Part shown: positions 23,971-31,684 of the stretch, one piece after another
Layout: every line of letters starts with the position of its first letter
How positions within the stretch are numbered: the stretch's first letter is position 1
Notes under the pieces: generated by a model
Database searches by the model: none
The model's input: the letters and a program-made list of their open reading frames with translations, nothing else
Told to the model about the DNA's origin: nothing
Source of the DNA: Streptomyces sp. C10-9-1
GTDB taxonomy: Bacteria > Actinomycetota > Actinomycetes > Streptomycetales > Streptomycetaceae
Length of the DNA stretch: 64,000 bases
Direction: 5' to 3'
Assembly: GCF_024497955.1 (NCBI RefSeq)
Contig: NZ_JANHKP010000007.1
Coordinates: 62,001-126,000, forward strand
Translations under genes and position numbers: made by a program

Positions 23971-24513
23971 AAACGCGGTTCTGCCACGCAACAACCCTCG
24001 TTCGGGTGACGGCCGTGGTGGATTGGACGCGGCGGGCGGGGGGAGATTTCCTCCGGGAGGCGGACCGCTCGGGGAAAAACGGTCCGCAAGGGACCGGCCT
24101 CGGGAGCTCGGGGCTCCAGGCCGGCACAGGGGAGGACAGGGCCCCGGCACCCCAGGGTGCCGGGGCCCCTCCGCGCTGCACCGGCAGCACACGACCCAGG
24201 GCGCACCACCGCGGCTCCCCTCCCCGGCTCACGTCATATGCCTCGGCTTCAGAGTGGCACGCGATCCGCCCGGCCGCTGGCGTTCCGCGGGGAAAGCGCC
24301 ACCGCGGGAGCGCATCCCGGCCCGGCGGTCGCGGCGCGCACCCCGGCGCCCGTGCCCCGGCGCGGCGCCGCGGCACCACGCGCGGGGCGTCGGTGCGACC
24401 GCCGCGGGTACGGTCCCGCGCCGGGCGCCCGCCGGCGCGGCGGGCCCCACAACGCCCGGCGGGCCCGTGCGCCCTCCGGCGCGCGGGCCCGCCGGGACGG
24501 CCCGAGGCGGCGC
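23971..24513. other. Intergenic region without recognised gene
   Basis: About 540 bases between the hydrolase promoter and the dmdR1 stop. It contains the strong inverted repeat at 24139-24168. No open frame has family resemblance. The 24240-24500 stretch is extremely GC-rich and low in coding signal. Confidence 0.6.
24139..24168. terminator. Perfect 14-bp inverted repeat
   Basis: GGGCCCCGGCACCC and GGGTGCCGGGGCCC are separated by two bases. This very stable hairpin probably terminates transcription leaving dmdR1, 345 bases beyond its stop codon. Confidence 0.6.
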
Positions 24514-25206
24514 CTACCGCTTGGCCACGAAGACATGGGCGGCGACGTCCGCGGTCAGCTCCGCGGCCTCGCCGCTGCTGCCGACCAGCACACCGCCGGG
24601 CGACTCCGTCACACTGACCACCGAACCGGGCTGCACCCCGGCCCGGCGCAGGGTGTGCATCAGGGCGGCGTCGGTCTGGATGGGCTCGCCGATCCGGCGC
24701 ACGACGACCGTCTTGCCGTCCGGCCCCGGTGCCAGTTCGGCGAGCGAGACCATGCTCTCGTCGAGGAAGGGGTCGGCCTCCGACTGCTCGCCGAGCTCCT
24801 CCAGACCGGGGATGGGGTTGCCGTAGGGCGACTCCGTCGGGTGGCGCAGCAGCTCCAGCACCCGGCGCTCGACGGCCTCGCTCATGACGTGCTCCCAGCG
24901 GCAGGCCTCCGCGTGGACCTGCTCCCACTCCAGGCCGATGACGTCGACCAGCAGGCACTCGGCGAGCCGGTGCTTGCGCATCACCCGGGTCGCCAGCCGC
25001 CGCCCGTCCCCGGTGAGCTCCAGGTGGCGGTCCCCGGCGACGGTGACGAGCCCGTCGCGCTCCATGCGGGCGACGGTCTGGCTGACCGTGGGCCCGCTCT
25101 GGTCCAGCCGTTCCGCGATCCGGGCCCGCATGGGCACCACACCCTCCTCCTCAAGCTCGAGGATGGTGCGGAGATACATCTCCGTCGTGTCGATCAGTCC
25201 GGACAT
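24514..25206 (-). CDS. dmdR1: DtxR-family iron-dependent repressor (DmdR1-like)
   Basis: 230 residues. The N-terminal winged helix has LDQSGPTVSQTVARMERDGLV as its recognition region. Dimerisation and metal domains follow, with both metal sites intact at DtxR numbering: M10, C102, E105, H106 and H79, E83, H98. A C-terminal SH3-like domain begins near residue 150. Fe(II)-loaded protein represses siderophore and iron-uptake genes at iron boxes; none is visible in this window. In S. coelicolor the orthologue overlaps an antisense gene, adm, and a long open frame is also present here on the opposite strand. Start ATG at 25206 with GAGGGG upstream. Confidence 0.95.
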   Translation of the reverse strand: MSGLIDTTEMYLRTILELEEEGVVPMRARIAERLDQSGPTVSQTVARMERDGLVTVAGDRHLELTGDGRRLATRVMRKHRLAECLLVDVIGLEWEQVHAEACRWEHVMSEAVERRVLELLRHPTESPYGNPIPGLEELGEQSEADPFLDESMVSLAELAPGPDGKTVVVRRIGEPIQTDAALMHTLRRAGVQPGSVVSVTESPGGVLVGSSGEAAELTADVAAHVFVAKR

Positions 25207-25496
25207 ACGTGCCCCTCGATGCTGTGGCGTGGAAACGTCGTGCATGGCCCCGGCCTCAATTCTTGCGCATCCCGCCGACAACCGTGCCGTGCACGGGAGA
25301 GGCCGCACCGCACACCGCCGGTGCCCCGCCCCGGGCCGGCTCCGCCCCACCGGGGCGCCCGCGCTCTATTGACAGAGCAATGGTCCAGACCTCACCGTGA
25401 TCCGCGACACAGACGCCCTCCTGGAGCCGGAGAACGCTTCCGGTCACGGCCCCGGCGCGCACTACCCTCGACACCACCTTCGGAAAGGGCTCGGCG

Positions 25497-26252
25497 ATGA
25501 GCGAGAGCAAGCTGGCCGGTCGGTTCTTCGATGCCGCCATCGGCCTGCTGCAGCGCACCAGGGACGAGGAGGCCGCCGGCATCGCGGCAGCCGGGACGGC
25601 CGTCGCGGACACCGTGGCCGCGGGCGGGCGGCTGTTCGCCTTCGGCGCGGGCCACTCCTCCCTCGCCGCGCAGGACGTGGTCTACCGCGCGGGCGGCCTC
25701 GCCCTGATGAACCTCCTCACGGTGCCCGGCGCCGTCGGGGTCGACGTCGTGCCGGCCACCCTGGGCTCGGCGCTGGAGCGGGTGGACGGGCTGGCCGGCG
25801 CCGTGCTGGACTCCAGCCCCGCCACCGAGGGCGACCTCCTCGTGATCATCTCCCTGTCGGGGCGCAACGCGCTGCCCGTCGAGATGGCGATCAACGCCCG
25901 TGCGCTCGGGCTGACCGTGATCGGCGTGACCTCGGTCGCCTACGCGGAGGAGACCCGCTCGCGGCACGCCTCCGGGACCTTCCTCAAGGACCACTGCGAC
26001 ATCGTCCTGGACTCCAAGATCGCCGTCGGGGACGCCGAGCTCACCCACGAGGGGATCGAGGCGCCGTTCGCGCCCGCGTCCACGGTCGTGACCAGCGCCC
26101 TGATGCAGGCGACCATGGCGGCCGCCGCCGAGCAGCTGGCCGAGCGCGGCATCGAGCCCCCGCTGCTGCGCTCGGGCAACGTGGACGGCGGCCACGAGTG
26201 GAACGGCAGGGTCATGACGGAGTACCGGGACCGGATCTTCTACCGGAACTGA
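25497..26252 (+). CDS. SIS-domain phosphosugar-binding protein (UPF0309 family)
   Basis: 251 residues with a sugar isomerase fold: LFAFGAGHSSLAAQDVVYRAGG at about 42-63 and the phosphosugar-binding serine loop LLVIISLSGRNALPVEMAINARALGLTVIGVTS at about 117-150. The C-terminal dimer helices end in NVDGGHEWNGRVMTEYRDRIFYRN. Members are thought to act on amino-sugar phosphates; the substrate is undefined. It is divergent from dmdR1 (290 bp between starts) and converges on the PAS gene. Confidence 0.93.
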   Translation: MSESKLAGRFFDAAIGLLQRTRDEEAAGIAAAGTAVADTVAAGGRLFAFGAGHSSLAAQDVVYRAGGLALMNLLTVPGAVGVDVVPATLGSALERVDGLAGAVLDSSPATEGDLLVIISLSGRNALPVEMAINARALGLTVIGVTSVAYAEETRSRHASGTFLKDHCDIVLDSKIAVGDAELTHEGIEAPFAPASTVVTSALMQATMAAAAEQLAERGIEPPLLRSGNVDGGHEWNGRVMTEYRDRIFYRN

Positions 26253-26310
26253 GCACGGCGGGACGGCCGGGCGCGCTGAGCACCCCGGGACGGCCGGGCG
26301 CGCGCTCCCC

Positions 26311-27687
26311 TCAGGCCGGGGGCCGCCCGGCGTCGGGCCCGAGTGCCGAGGCGATCAGCGCCGCCACGCTCTCCGCGTACACGGCGTCCGGGCGGTCGAA
26401 GGCGGGGCGGCTCGCGGACCTCAGGAAGGTGACCGCCCCGACCGTGCGGCCCCGGTGGCGCAGCACGGTGGCGAGGGCGTGCACGGTGCCCGCGGGCCAC
26501 CGCAGCCGCCGCGACCAGTCCTCCGCCGCGCCGCCTTCCCCGGCGCCGGCCCGCACCGGCCCCAGCCGCTCCATCGCCCGCAGCACCGGGTGCCCCGGCG
26601 CATAGGGCACCGGCAGGCCGCCGCCCGCGGGGCCCGCGGCGGGGCCCCCCGACCCCGCGGGCGAGGCGAGGGCGCGCACCAGGCGCCCGCCCGCGCCCAC
26701 CGTGTCGACCAGCACGTGGTCGGCGAAGCCCGCCAGGGCGAAGTCAGCGCAGACCGCCGCGGCCTCCCTCCCGTCCTCGCACTCGGCCGCCGCCCGGCCT
26801 GCGCGGTGGAGCTGCCCGGTGCGGAAGCGCAGCCGGTCGGCCTCCCGTTCGGCGAGACGGGCGGCGGTGACGTCCTGGAACAGCCAGCCCACGCCCAGGG
26901 GCACCGGCCGCTGGGCGAGGGGGGAGGCGAGGCGCACGAAGCCGCCGTGCCAGCAGCGGCGCCCGGCGCCCTCGGCCGCCGTCCGCACCCAGAGGTCGGC
27001 CGGTCCGCGCGGGGGCCCTTCGGCCAGGACGTGCGCCAGGGCCCCTTCCAGCTCCTCGGCGCCCTCGCGGAGCAGCGCGCCGAGCGGGCGGCCGAGGACG
27101 GCGGAGCGGTGGCCGGCGCCCAGCAGGCGTACCGCCTGCGCGTTGGCCACGGCGGGCCGGAGGTCCACGTCGAGCAGGACCACGCCCCAGGCGGCCTCCT
27201 CGAACAGGGCCTCGCTCAGGGCGATGGACCGCTCCAGGTCGATCTGCGCGTGCACCTCGCCGAAGGCGCAGTACACCCCCGCGGGGCGCCCGTCGGCGCC
27301 GAGCACCCGGGAGGACTGGGTGCGCACCAGGACGCGGCCGCCGTCCTTGCGCACCAGAGCGAACTCCCGCACCTGCCGCCCGGGGGCGTCCATGGCAGCC
27401 AGCAGCCCGGCGCGCACCTCGTCGGCGTCGGCGTCGCGCACGGCCCACCCGGTGAAGCCGAGGCGCCCGACGGCCTCCTCGGCCGACCAGCCGAGGACCC
27501 GCTCGGCCTCCCGGTTCCAGTGGGTGACCGTGCCCCGGGCGTCCAGGGCGCACAGGGCGGCGTCCATGCCGTCGAGGAGTGCGGCGAGGAGGTCGGCGCC
27601 CGGCGGCCCGGAGGCCGCCGGGCGCGGTGCCGGCTCCGCCCCCTCCGCCCCGACCCCGCCGGTGATCCCGCTCCTGGAAGCACTCAT
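26311..27687 (-). CDS. PAS/GAF sensory protein without output domain
   Basis: 458 residues. Two PAS domains: residues of about 35-150 (LLDGMDAALCALDARGTVTHWNREAERVLGWSAEEAVGR, with the PAC motif REFALVRKDGGRVLVRTQSS) and about 155-285 (LFEEAAWGVVLLDVDLRPAVANAQAVRLLG). A GAF-like domain extends to the C-terminus (FADHVLVDTVGAGGRLV, HALATVLRHRGRTVGAVTFLRS). No kinase, GGDEF, PP2C or HTH module follows, unlike typical streptomycete PAS/GAF/PP2C phosphatases; it may be a sensor subunit or a truncated phosphatase. The start at 27687 has CAGGGGGA upstream. The alternative ATG at 27738 lacks one. Confidence 0.85.
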   Translation of the reverse strand: MSASRSGITGGVGAEGAEPAPRPAASGPPGADLLAALLDGMDAALCALDARGTVTHWNREAERVLGWSAEEAVGRLGFTGWAVRDADADEVRAGLLAAMDAPGRQVREFALVRKDGGRVLVRTQSSRVLGADGRPAGVYCAFGEVHAQIDLERSIALSEALFEEAAWGVVLLDVDLRPAVANAQAVRLLGAGHRSAVLGRPLGALLREGAEELEGALAHVLAEGPPRGPADLWVRTAAEGAGRRCWHGGFVRLASPLAQRPVPLGVGWLFQDVTAARLAEREADRLRFRTGQLHRAGRAAAECEDGREAAAVCADFALAGFADHVLVDTVGAGGRLVRALASPAGSGGPAAGPAGGGLPVPYAPGHPVLRAMERLGPVRAGAGEGGAAEDWSRRLRWPAGTVHALATVLRHRGRTVGAVTFLRSASRPAFDRPDAVYAESVAALIASALGPDAGRPPA

Positions 27688-27959
27688 CCCGGTCCCCCTG
27701 AAGGACGCGTCCGCGTATGCCGATACGGCGGGACTCATTCAACGCCAACGTGACCTGAACCACACGCCCTTCGCCGAAACGCCCGGGAGGCTGCTGCGGA
27801 CCGCGTCGGCGCGTGGGGCGCGGGGAGCGGCGCGCGGGGGCGCACGGTGGCGGGTGCGCGCGGGGCGGCCGCCCGGGCGTGCGGCCCGCGCGCGCCGGAG
27901 GGTTCCGGGAAGCCGCTCAGGGCCCGGGGGCGGGCACGGGCGGGACCCGAACAAATCCC

Positions 27960-27988
27960 TTGAACCCCGTCGCCCGCGTTCCTACTCT
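27960..27988 (+). promoter_or_regulatory. Promoter of the structured small-RNA / micro-ORF locus
   Basis: -35 TTGAAC (27960-27965) and -10 TACTCT (27983-27988) are separated by 17 bp, a good principal-sigma promoter. Expected start is about 27995. Confidence 0.7.
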
Positions 27989-28001
27989 GTGGGTACACGC
28001 G

Positions 28002-28015
28002 AAAGGAGGTGATCC
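28002..28015 (+). promoter_or_regulatory. Unusually perfect Shine-Dalgarno sequence
   Basis: AAAGGAGGTGATCC is complementary to the entire 3' tail of 16S rRNA, far longer than any other ribosome site in the window. It ends six bases before an ATG. Confidence 0.85.
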
Positions 28016-28021
28016 GAAAAC

Positions 28022-28060
28022 ATGGTTTCTTTTCGGACTCGTGAGGTGACTGCGGGCTGA
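28022..28060 (+). CDS. 12-residue micro-ORF (MVSFRTREVTAG)
   Basis: ATG to TGA, 13 codons, directly behind the extended Shine-Dalgarno site and a good promoter. Its second half forms the 5' arm of the RNA outer stem, so translating ribosomes would prevent that stem from forming. The low-GC codons (GTT TCT TTT) are atypical for the genome. It is either a leader peptide coupling translation to RNA folding or a ribosome-loading decoy. In-frame sequence beyond the TGA stays open to 28267. Confidence 0.55.
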   Translation: MVSFRTREVTAG

Positions 28061-28227
28061 CGCCTGCCGTCGCACTCTGTGTGCCTCGGCAGGCCGCCTG
28101 CCGAAATTCCCAGCAGTCACCCGACCCGCGGGCCGCCGGCACGTCCGGCCGGCTCCCTCCGTCCGGACGGAGGGACCAAGGCCCGCGGGTCGTCTGCGTC
28201 CTGCGGGCCGGCCGCCGCGCGGACGGC

Positions 28228-28974
28228 TCAGGGCGCCAGGCGCTCCACCCGCCAGCCGCCGTCCTGATCCTCGACGTAGCGGAGCCGGTCGTGGAGCCGG
28301 TTCTCGTGGCCCTGCCAGAACTCGACGGCCTCCGGCACGACCCGGACGCCGCCCCAGTGCCCGGGCACGGGCACCTCGGTGCCCTCGGGGTGGCGGGCGG
28401 CGAGTTCCTCGTAGCGGCGGACCAGCTCCCCGCGCGAGGGGATCACCGCCGACTGGTCGCTGGCCCAGGCGCCCAGCTGGGAGCCGTGCGGACGGCTGCG
28501 GAAGTACGCGGCCGTCTCCTCGCGCCCGATGCGCGCGGCCCTCCCGGAGACGATGACCTGGCGGGCCAGCGCGTGCCAGGGGAAGAGCAGTGAGACCTGC
28601 GGGTTGGCGTCGATCTCGCGGCCCTTGCGGGAGGCGTAGTTGGTGAAGAAGACGAAGCCCCGCTCGTCGTACTTCTTCAGCAGCACCGTGCGCGAGGAGG
28701 GGCGTCCGCCGGGGGTGGCGGTGGAGACGACCATGGCGTTCGGTTCGAGCAGCGCGGCGGCGGCCGCCTCGGCGAACCAGCGGGCGAACTGCTCCATCGG
28801 CCCCCCGGCCAGCGCCTGCTCGTCCAGGGGCGTCGAGCGGTACTGCTCGCGCATCACGGCGGGGTCCGGGACGACGAGCCCGGTCTCCGCCGGGCCGGGG
28901 ACCGGCAGGCCGGAGACGGTCACGTCCGGGGTGCCGGGGCTGGGGGCGGCGTGGTCGTCGGTCACGGGGGCCAT
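28228..28974 (-). CDS. pdxH: Pyridoxamine/pyridoxine 5'-phosphate oxidase
   Basis: 248 residues. It oxidises PNP/PMP to PLP with FMN and O2. All signature segments are present: [107 protein letters not shown], and the terminal WRVERLAP. The N-terminal 35-residue extension is Pro/Ala/Asp-rich. The ATG at 28974 ([14 protein letters not shown]) is chosen as the first credible start. It is divergent from the citrate synthase gene, with a 270-bp shared promoter region containing a TATTCT -10 at about 29022. Confidence 0.95.
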   Translation of the reverse strand: MAPVTDDHAAPSPGTPDVTVSGLPVPGPAETGLVVPDPAVMREQYRSTPLDEQALAGGPMEQFARWFAEAAAAALLEPNAMVVSTATPGGRPSSRTVLLKKYDERGFVFFTNYASRKGREIDANPQVSLLFPWHALARQVIVSGRAARIGREETAAYFRSRPHGSQLGAWASDQSAVIPSRGELVRRYEELAARHPEGTEVPVPGHWGGVRVVPEAVEFWQGHENRLHDRLRYVEDQDGGWRVERLAP

Positions 28975-29244
28975 CCTGCCGCAGCGGGCCGTCCGGCGGG
29001 AGTGGAGCCGGGTTCTGCGGGCCTATTCTGCCCGGCACGGAGTGCCGCCAATCCTCATGCGGGAGCCGGGGCAGTGTGCCGGATCTCACGCTTCCCCGCA
29101 TCGGCGGGACCGGCCAAAATCTGGGGTCGGGTCACTGTGGCCTCCATACAGCCCGTGAACGGCGGCAGGGTGACGACCGCCAGGACGGGGAATCACCGGG
29201 GTGTCCGACCCGCGCCTGCCGCAACCACCGTGAGGAGCCGCCTG

Positions 29245-30345
29245 ATGTCCGACTTCGTACCTGGACTCGAAGGAGTCGTCGCGTTCGAGACGGAGATCGC
29301 CGAACCGGACAAGGAGGGCGGCTCCCTCCGCTACCGGGGCGTCGACATCGAGGACCTCGTGGGCAGCGTCTCCTTCGGCAACGTGTGGGGCCTGCTGGTG
29401 GACGGGGCCTTCGACCCCGGCCTGCCGCCCGCGGAGCCCTTCCCGATCCCCGTCCACTCCGGTGACATCCGCGTCGACGTGCAGTCCGCGCTGGCCATGC
29501 TGGCCCCGGTGTGGGGCCTGAAACCGCTGCTGGACATCGACGCCGCCCAGGCCCGCGAGGACCTGGCGCGCGCCGCCGTGATGGCGCTGTCCTATGTGGC
29601 ACAGAGTGCCCGCGGGCAGGGTCTGCCGATGGTCCCGCAGAGCGAGATCGACAAGGCGCAGTCGGTGGTGGAGCGCTTCATGATCCGCTGGCGCGGCGAG
29701 CCGGACCCCCGCCATGTGAAGGCCGTCGACGCCTACTGGACCTCGGCCGCCGAGCACGGGATGAACGCCTCCACCTTCACCGCCCGCGTCATCGCCTCCA
29801 CGGGTGCCGACGTGGCGGCCGCGCTCTCCGGCGCGGTGGGCGCGATGTCCGGGCCCCTGCACGGCGGGGCGCCCTCCCGGGTGCTGGGCATGATCGAGGA
29901 GATCGAGCGCACCGGCGACGCCGCGGGCTACGTCCGCCAGGCGCTGGACAAGGGCGAGCGCCTGATGGGCTTCGGCCACCGCGTCTACCGCGCGGAGGAC
30001 CCGCGGGCCCGGGTGCTGCGCCGTACCGCCCGGGAGCTGGCCGCGCCGCGCTTCGAGGTGGCGGAGGCCCTGGAGAAGGCCGCCCTGGAGGAGCTGCACA
30101 ACCGCCGCCCCGACCGGGTCCTGGCGACGAACGTGGAGTTCTGGGCGGCGATCGTGCTGGACTTCGCCGAGGTCCCGGCGCACATGTTCACCTCGATGTT
30201 CACCTGCGCCCGGACCGCGGGGTGGTCGGCGCACATCCTGGAGCAGAAGCGCACCGGCCGCCTGGTCCGGCCCTCGGCCCGCTACGTCGGCCCCGGCACC
30301 CGCGACCCGCGGGAGATCTCCGGCTACGGGGACATCGTCGGCTGA
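29245..30345 (+). CDS. Citrate synthase (short type)
   Basis: 366 residues. It condenses acetyl-CoA (or a longer acyl-CoA) with oxaloacetate. The active-site histidines lie in MSGPLHGGAPSRVLGM and MGFGHRVYRAEDPRA; the catalytic Asp is in VLDFAEVPAHMFTSMF; the citrate-binding Arg are in the C-terminal HILEQKRTGRLVRPSARYVG. It is shorter at the N-terminus than hexameric GltA, like the second citrate synthase / 2-methylcitrate synthase class, so propionyl-CoA use is possible. It begins MSDFVPGLEGVVAFETEIAEP with GAGGAGCC upstream. The last 22 bases overlap the convergent oxygenase gene. Confidence 0.95.
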   Translation: MSDFVPGLEGVVAFETEIAEPDKEGGSLRYRGVDIEDLVGSVSFGNVWGLLVDGAFDPGLPPAEPFPIPVHSGDIRVDVQSALAMLAPVWGLKPLLDIDAAQAREDLARAAVMALSYVAQSARGQGLPMVPQSEIDKAQSVVERFMIRWRGEPDPRHVKAVDAYWTSAAEHGMNASTFTARVIASTGADVAAALSGAVGAMSGPLHGGAPSRVLGMIEEIERTGDAAGYVRQALDKGERLMGFGHRVYRAEDPRARVLRRTARELAAPRFEVAEALEKAALEELHNRRPDRVLATNVEFWAAIVLDFAEVPAHMFTSMFTCARTAGWSAHILEQKRTGRLVRPSARYVGPGTRDPREISGYGDIVG

Positions 30346-31439
30346 CGCCCCGGGTCCACCAGCCCGGGGTGGTGGCGGGCCGCGACCAGCGGGTGGGCGC
30401 GGACCTTCCCCTTCAGCTCGTTCCTGCCGTACTCGGCGAACAGCGGGTTCGCCGGGTCGGCCGTCACCCCGGGCGCCGTACCGGCGTGCGGGAAGACCAG
30501 CGGGTCGATCCGGGCGTCGAGGCGCGGGTTGTAGAAGAAGGGGACCGAGAACCGCTCCCGGGCGCCGGGCGGGCTCACCACCCGGTGGTGGGTGGCCTTC
30601 AGGTAGCCGTCGGTGGCCACCTCCAGCAGCTCGCCGAGGTTGACCACGAAGGCGCCCGGCAGCGGCGGGACCCCGTGGAAGCGGCCGTCCTCGCGCTCCA
30701 CCTCCAGGCCGCCGACCTCGTCCTGGAGGAGCAGGGTCAGGAAGCCGTAGTCGCGGTGGGCGCCGACGCCCTGGCCGCTGCCGTCCGAGGGGCTGCCCGG
30801 GTAGCGGACCAGCTTCAGATGGGGATGGGCGCCCTCGCCGAAGGCGTCGTCGTAGAAGCGGGGGTCGGCTCCGATCGAGGCGAGCAGTGCGTGGAGCAGC
30901 CGCTCGGCCACCGCGGAGAGCCGCTCGATCCAGGCGAGGGCGGCGGTGCGCAGCTCGGGCAGCGCCTCGGGCCACTGGTTGGGGCCCTGGAGCCACCAGT
31001 AGGCGGGCTCGCCGGGGCCGGGGGCACGGGCCGGCCGCTCGGCGCCGATGTCGAGCTGGTCGCGCCAGTCCCGGCTGCCGCCGGTGCGCTCGTCCCCGGT
31101 CCGGGTGTAGCCGCGGAAGTGCGGTGAGTTCACGTTGTCGAGCGCGAGCCGGTCGGCTTCCGGCAGGGCGAAGAAGGAGCGCATCGCACCGGTCAGCGCG
31201 GCGGTCTCGGCCTCGGTGACGCCGTGGCCGACGAGCTGGAAGAAGCCGACGCGGTGCGCGGCGGCGTGCAGCTCGGCCAGGAACCGGCGCCGGTCGGCAC
31301 GGGTGCCGTCGGCGGCGGAGAGGTCGATCACCGGGAGCTGGTCCGGGGCCGGTGGGATCCCCCCGGGTCCGGCGGGGGAGTCCGCGCGTGCCGTCGGGGC
31401 CGGCGGGGAGGGGTGGAACGGTGGGGTGCTGTGCGACAT
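30324..31439 (-). CDS. 2-oxoglutarate/Fe(II)-dependent oxygenase (isopenicillin N synthase family)
   Basis: 371 residues. An N-terminal DIOX_N domain (LPVIDLSAADG, HRVGFFQLVGHGV) is followed by the jelly-roll core with the iron triad HxD (VGAHRDYGFLTLL) and the distal His in KATHHRVVSPPGARERFSV. The RxS motif (RERFS) binds 2-oxoglutarate. Ethylene-forming enzyme and flavanone hydroxylase are relatives; the substrate is unknown. An unusual Pro/Ala-rich 35-residue N-terminus follows the ATG at 31439. Upstream lie a hairpin (31448-31473), a 24-residue leader-type peptide and a CRP-like box, implying attenuation-type control. The 3' end overlaps the citrate synthase gene by 22 bp. Confidence 0.92.
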   Translation of the reverse strand: MSHSTPPFHPSPPAPTARADSPAGPGGIPPAPDQLPVIDLSAADGTRADRRRFLAELHAAAHRVGFFQLVGHGVTEAETAALTGAMRSFFALPEADRLALDNVNSPHFRGYTRTGDERTGGSRDWRDQLDIGAERPARAPGPGEPAYWWLQGPNQWPEALPELRTAALAWIERLSAVAERLLHALLASIGADPRFYDDAFGEGAHPHLKLVRYPGSPSDGSGQGVGAHRDYGFLTLLLQDEVGGLEVEREDGRFHGVPPLPGAFVVNLGELLEVATDGYLKATHHRVVSPPGARERFSVPFFYNPRLDARIDPLVFPHAGTAPGVTADPANPLFAEYGRNELKGKVRAHPLVAARHHPGLVDPGRQPTMSP

Positions 31440-31447
31440 GGGTGCGT

Positions 31448-31473
31448 CCGCGGGGTGAGCAGGTCCCCCGCGG
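31448..31473 (-). promoter_or_regulatory. Attenuator-like hairpin before oxygenase start codon
   Basis: CCGCGGGG and CCCCGCGG (8 bp, 10-base loop) end eight bases before the ATG in the mRNA, so the hairpin occupies the ribosome-binding region. Confidence 0.5.
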
Positions 31474-31534
31474 CCGCCGGGTGGGCGGGGGCGGGGGTCG
31501 CCGTGGGGCGAGGGGCCGGGGGCTGCGGGGCCGG

Positions 31535-31609
31535 TCAGGCGCCGGGCCGACAGCCCGTGCTCGTGACGCGGAGCAGGTCCACGTGGCGGCGGCGTACGAG
31601 CAGGAGCAT
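31535..31609 (-). CDS. Leader peptide (24 residues)
   Basis: It encodes MLLLVRRRHVDLLRVTSTGC followed by RPGA. This belongs to the actinobacterial leader-peptide type with an LVxRRHVDLxRV core and a late Cys, usually found ahead of sulfur/cysteine-linked and some other operons. The -10 TAGGCT ends six or seven bases before the ATG and there is no ribosome site, so the mRNA is probably leaderless. The next gene in the same direction is the 2OG oxygenase, 95 bases beyond its stop. Confidence 0.72.
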   Translation of the reverse strand: MLLLVRRRHVDLLRVTSTGCRPGA

Positions 31610-31641
31610 GCGAGAAGCCTACTGCGCCCCGGGAAGCCGTC

Positions 31642-31659
31642 GTGTGATCTGCATCACAC
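31642..31659. promoter_or_regulatory. CRP-like palindrome
   Basis: GTGTGATCTGCATCACAC contains TGTGA-N6-TCACA, a full match to the CRP consensus and close to the streptomycete Crp motif. It lies in the promoter of the leader peptide/oxygenase unit, at about -35 to -50 from the predicted start, and within 30 bp of the TetR gene stop. Confidence 0.6.
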
Positions 31660-31684
31660 TCTGCGGAGGTCCCGCCGCACCGGA

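Larger units (their letters stand above)
27995..28200 (+). ncRNA. Candidate structured regulatory RNA with leader micro-ORF
   Basis: A stand-alone plus-strand transcription unit between the PAS gene and the convergent pdxH. After the micro-ORF come these elements. (i) An outer stem, GGTGACTGC (28045-28053) with GCAGTCACC (28113-28121). (ii) Inside it, CGGCAGGC at 28087-28094, which can pair either with GCCTGCCG upstream (28062-28069, extended by GCAC/GTGC) or, in part, with GCCTGCCG downstream (28096-28103). These two hairpins are mutually exclusive. (iii) A three-way junction closed by a 13-bp stem (28122-28134 with 28180-28192), holding a GCCGGC hairpin (28135-28153) and a 22-base perfect palindrome (28154-28175). 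I do not recognise an Rfam family. No plus-strand gene follows within 1 kb. Confidence 0.65.

Noticed and set aside
24229..24450. 73-codon minus-strand frame downstream of dmdR1
   Set aside because: No family resemblance or ribosome site; composition indistinguishable from random GC-rich DNA.
28022..28267. Micro-ORF TGA as a selenocysteine codon with the following hairpin as SECIS
   Set aside because: The frame beyond the TGA has no redox motif or coding bias. The hairpin is better explained by the competing-stem RNA.
31642..31659. TetR operator for the 31685 gene
   Set aside because: The palindrome lies beyond the 3' end of that gene, not at its promoter, and matches the CRP consensus. The operon-front palindrome at 42294 is the better TetR site.
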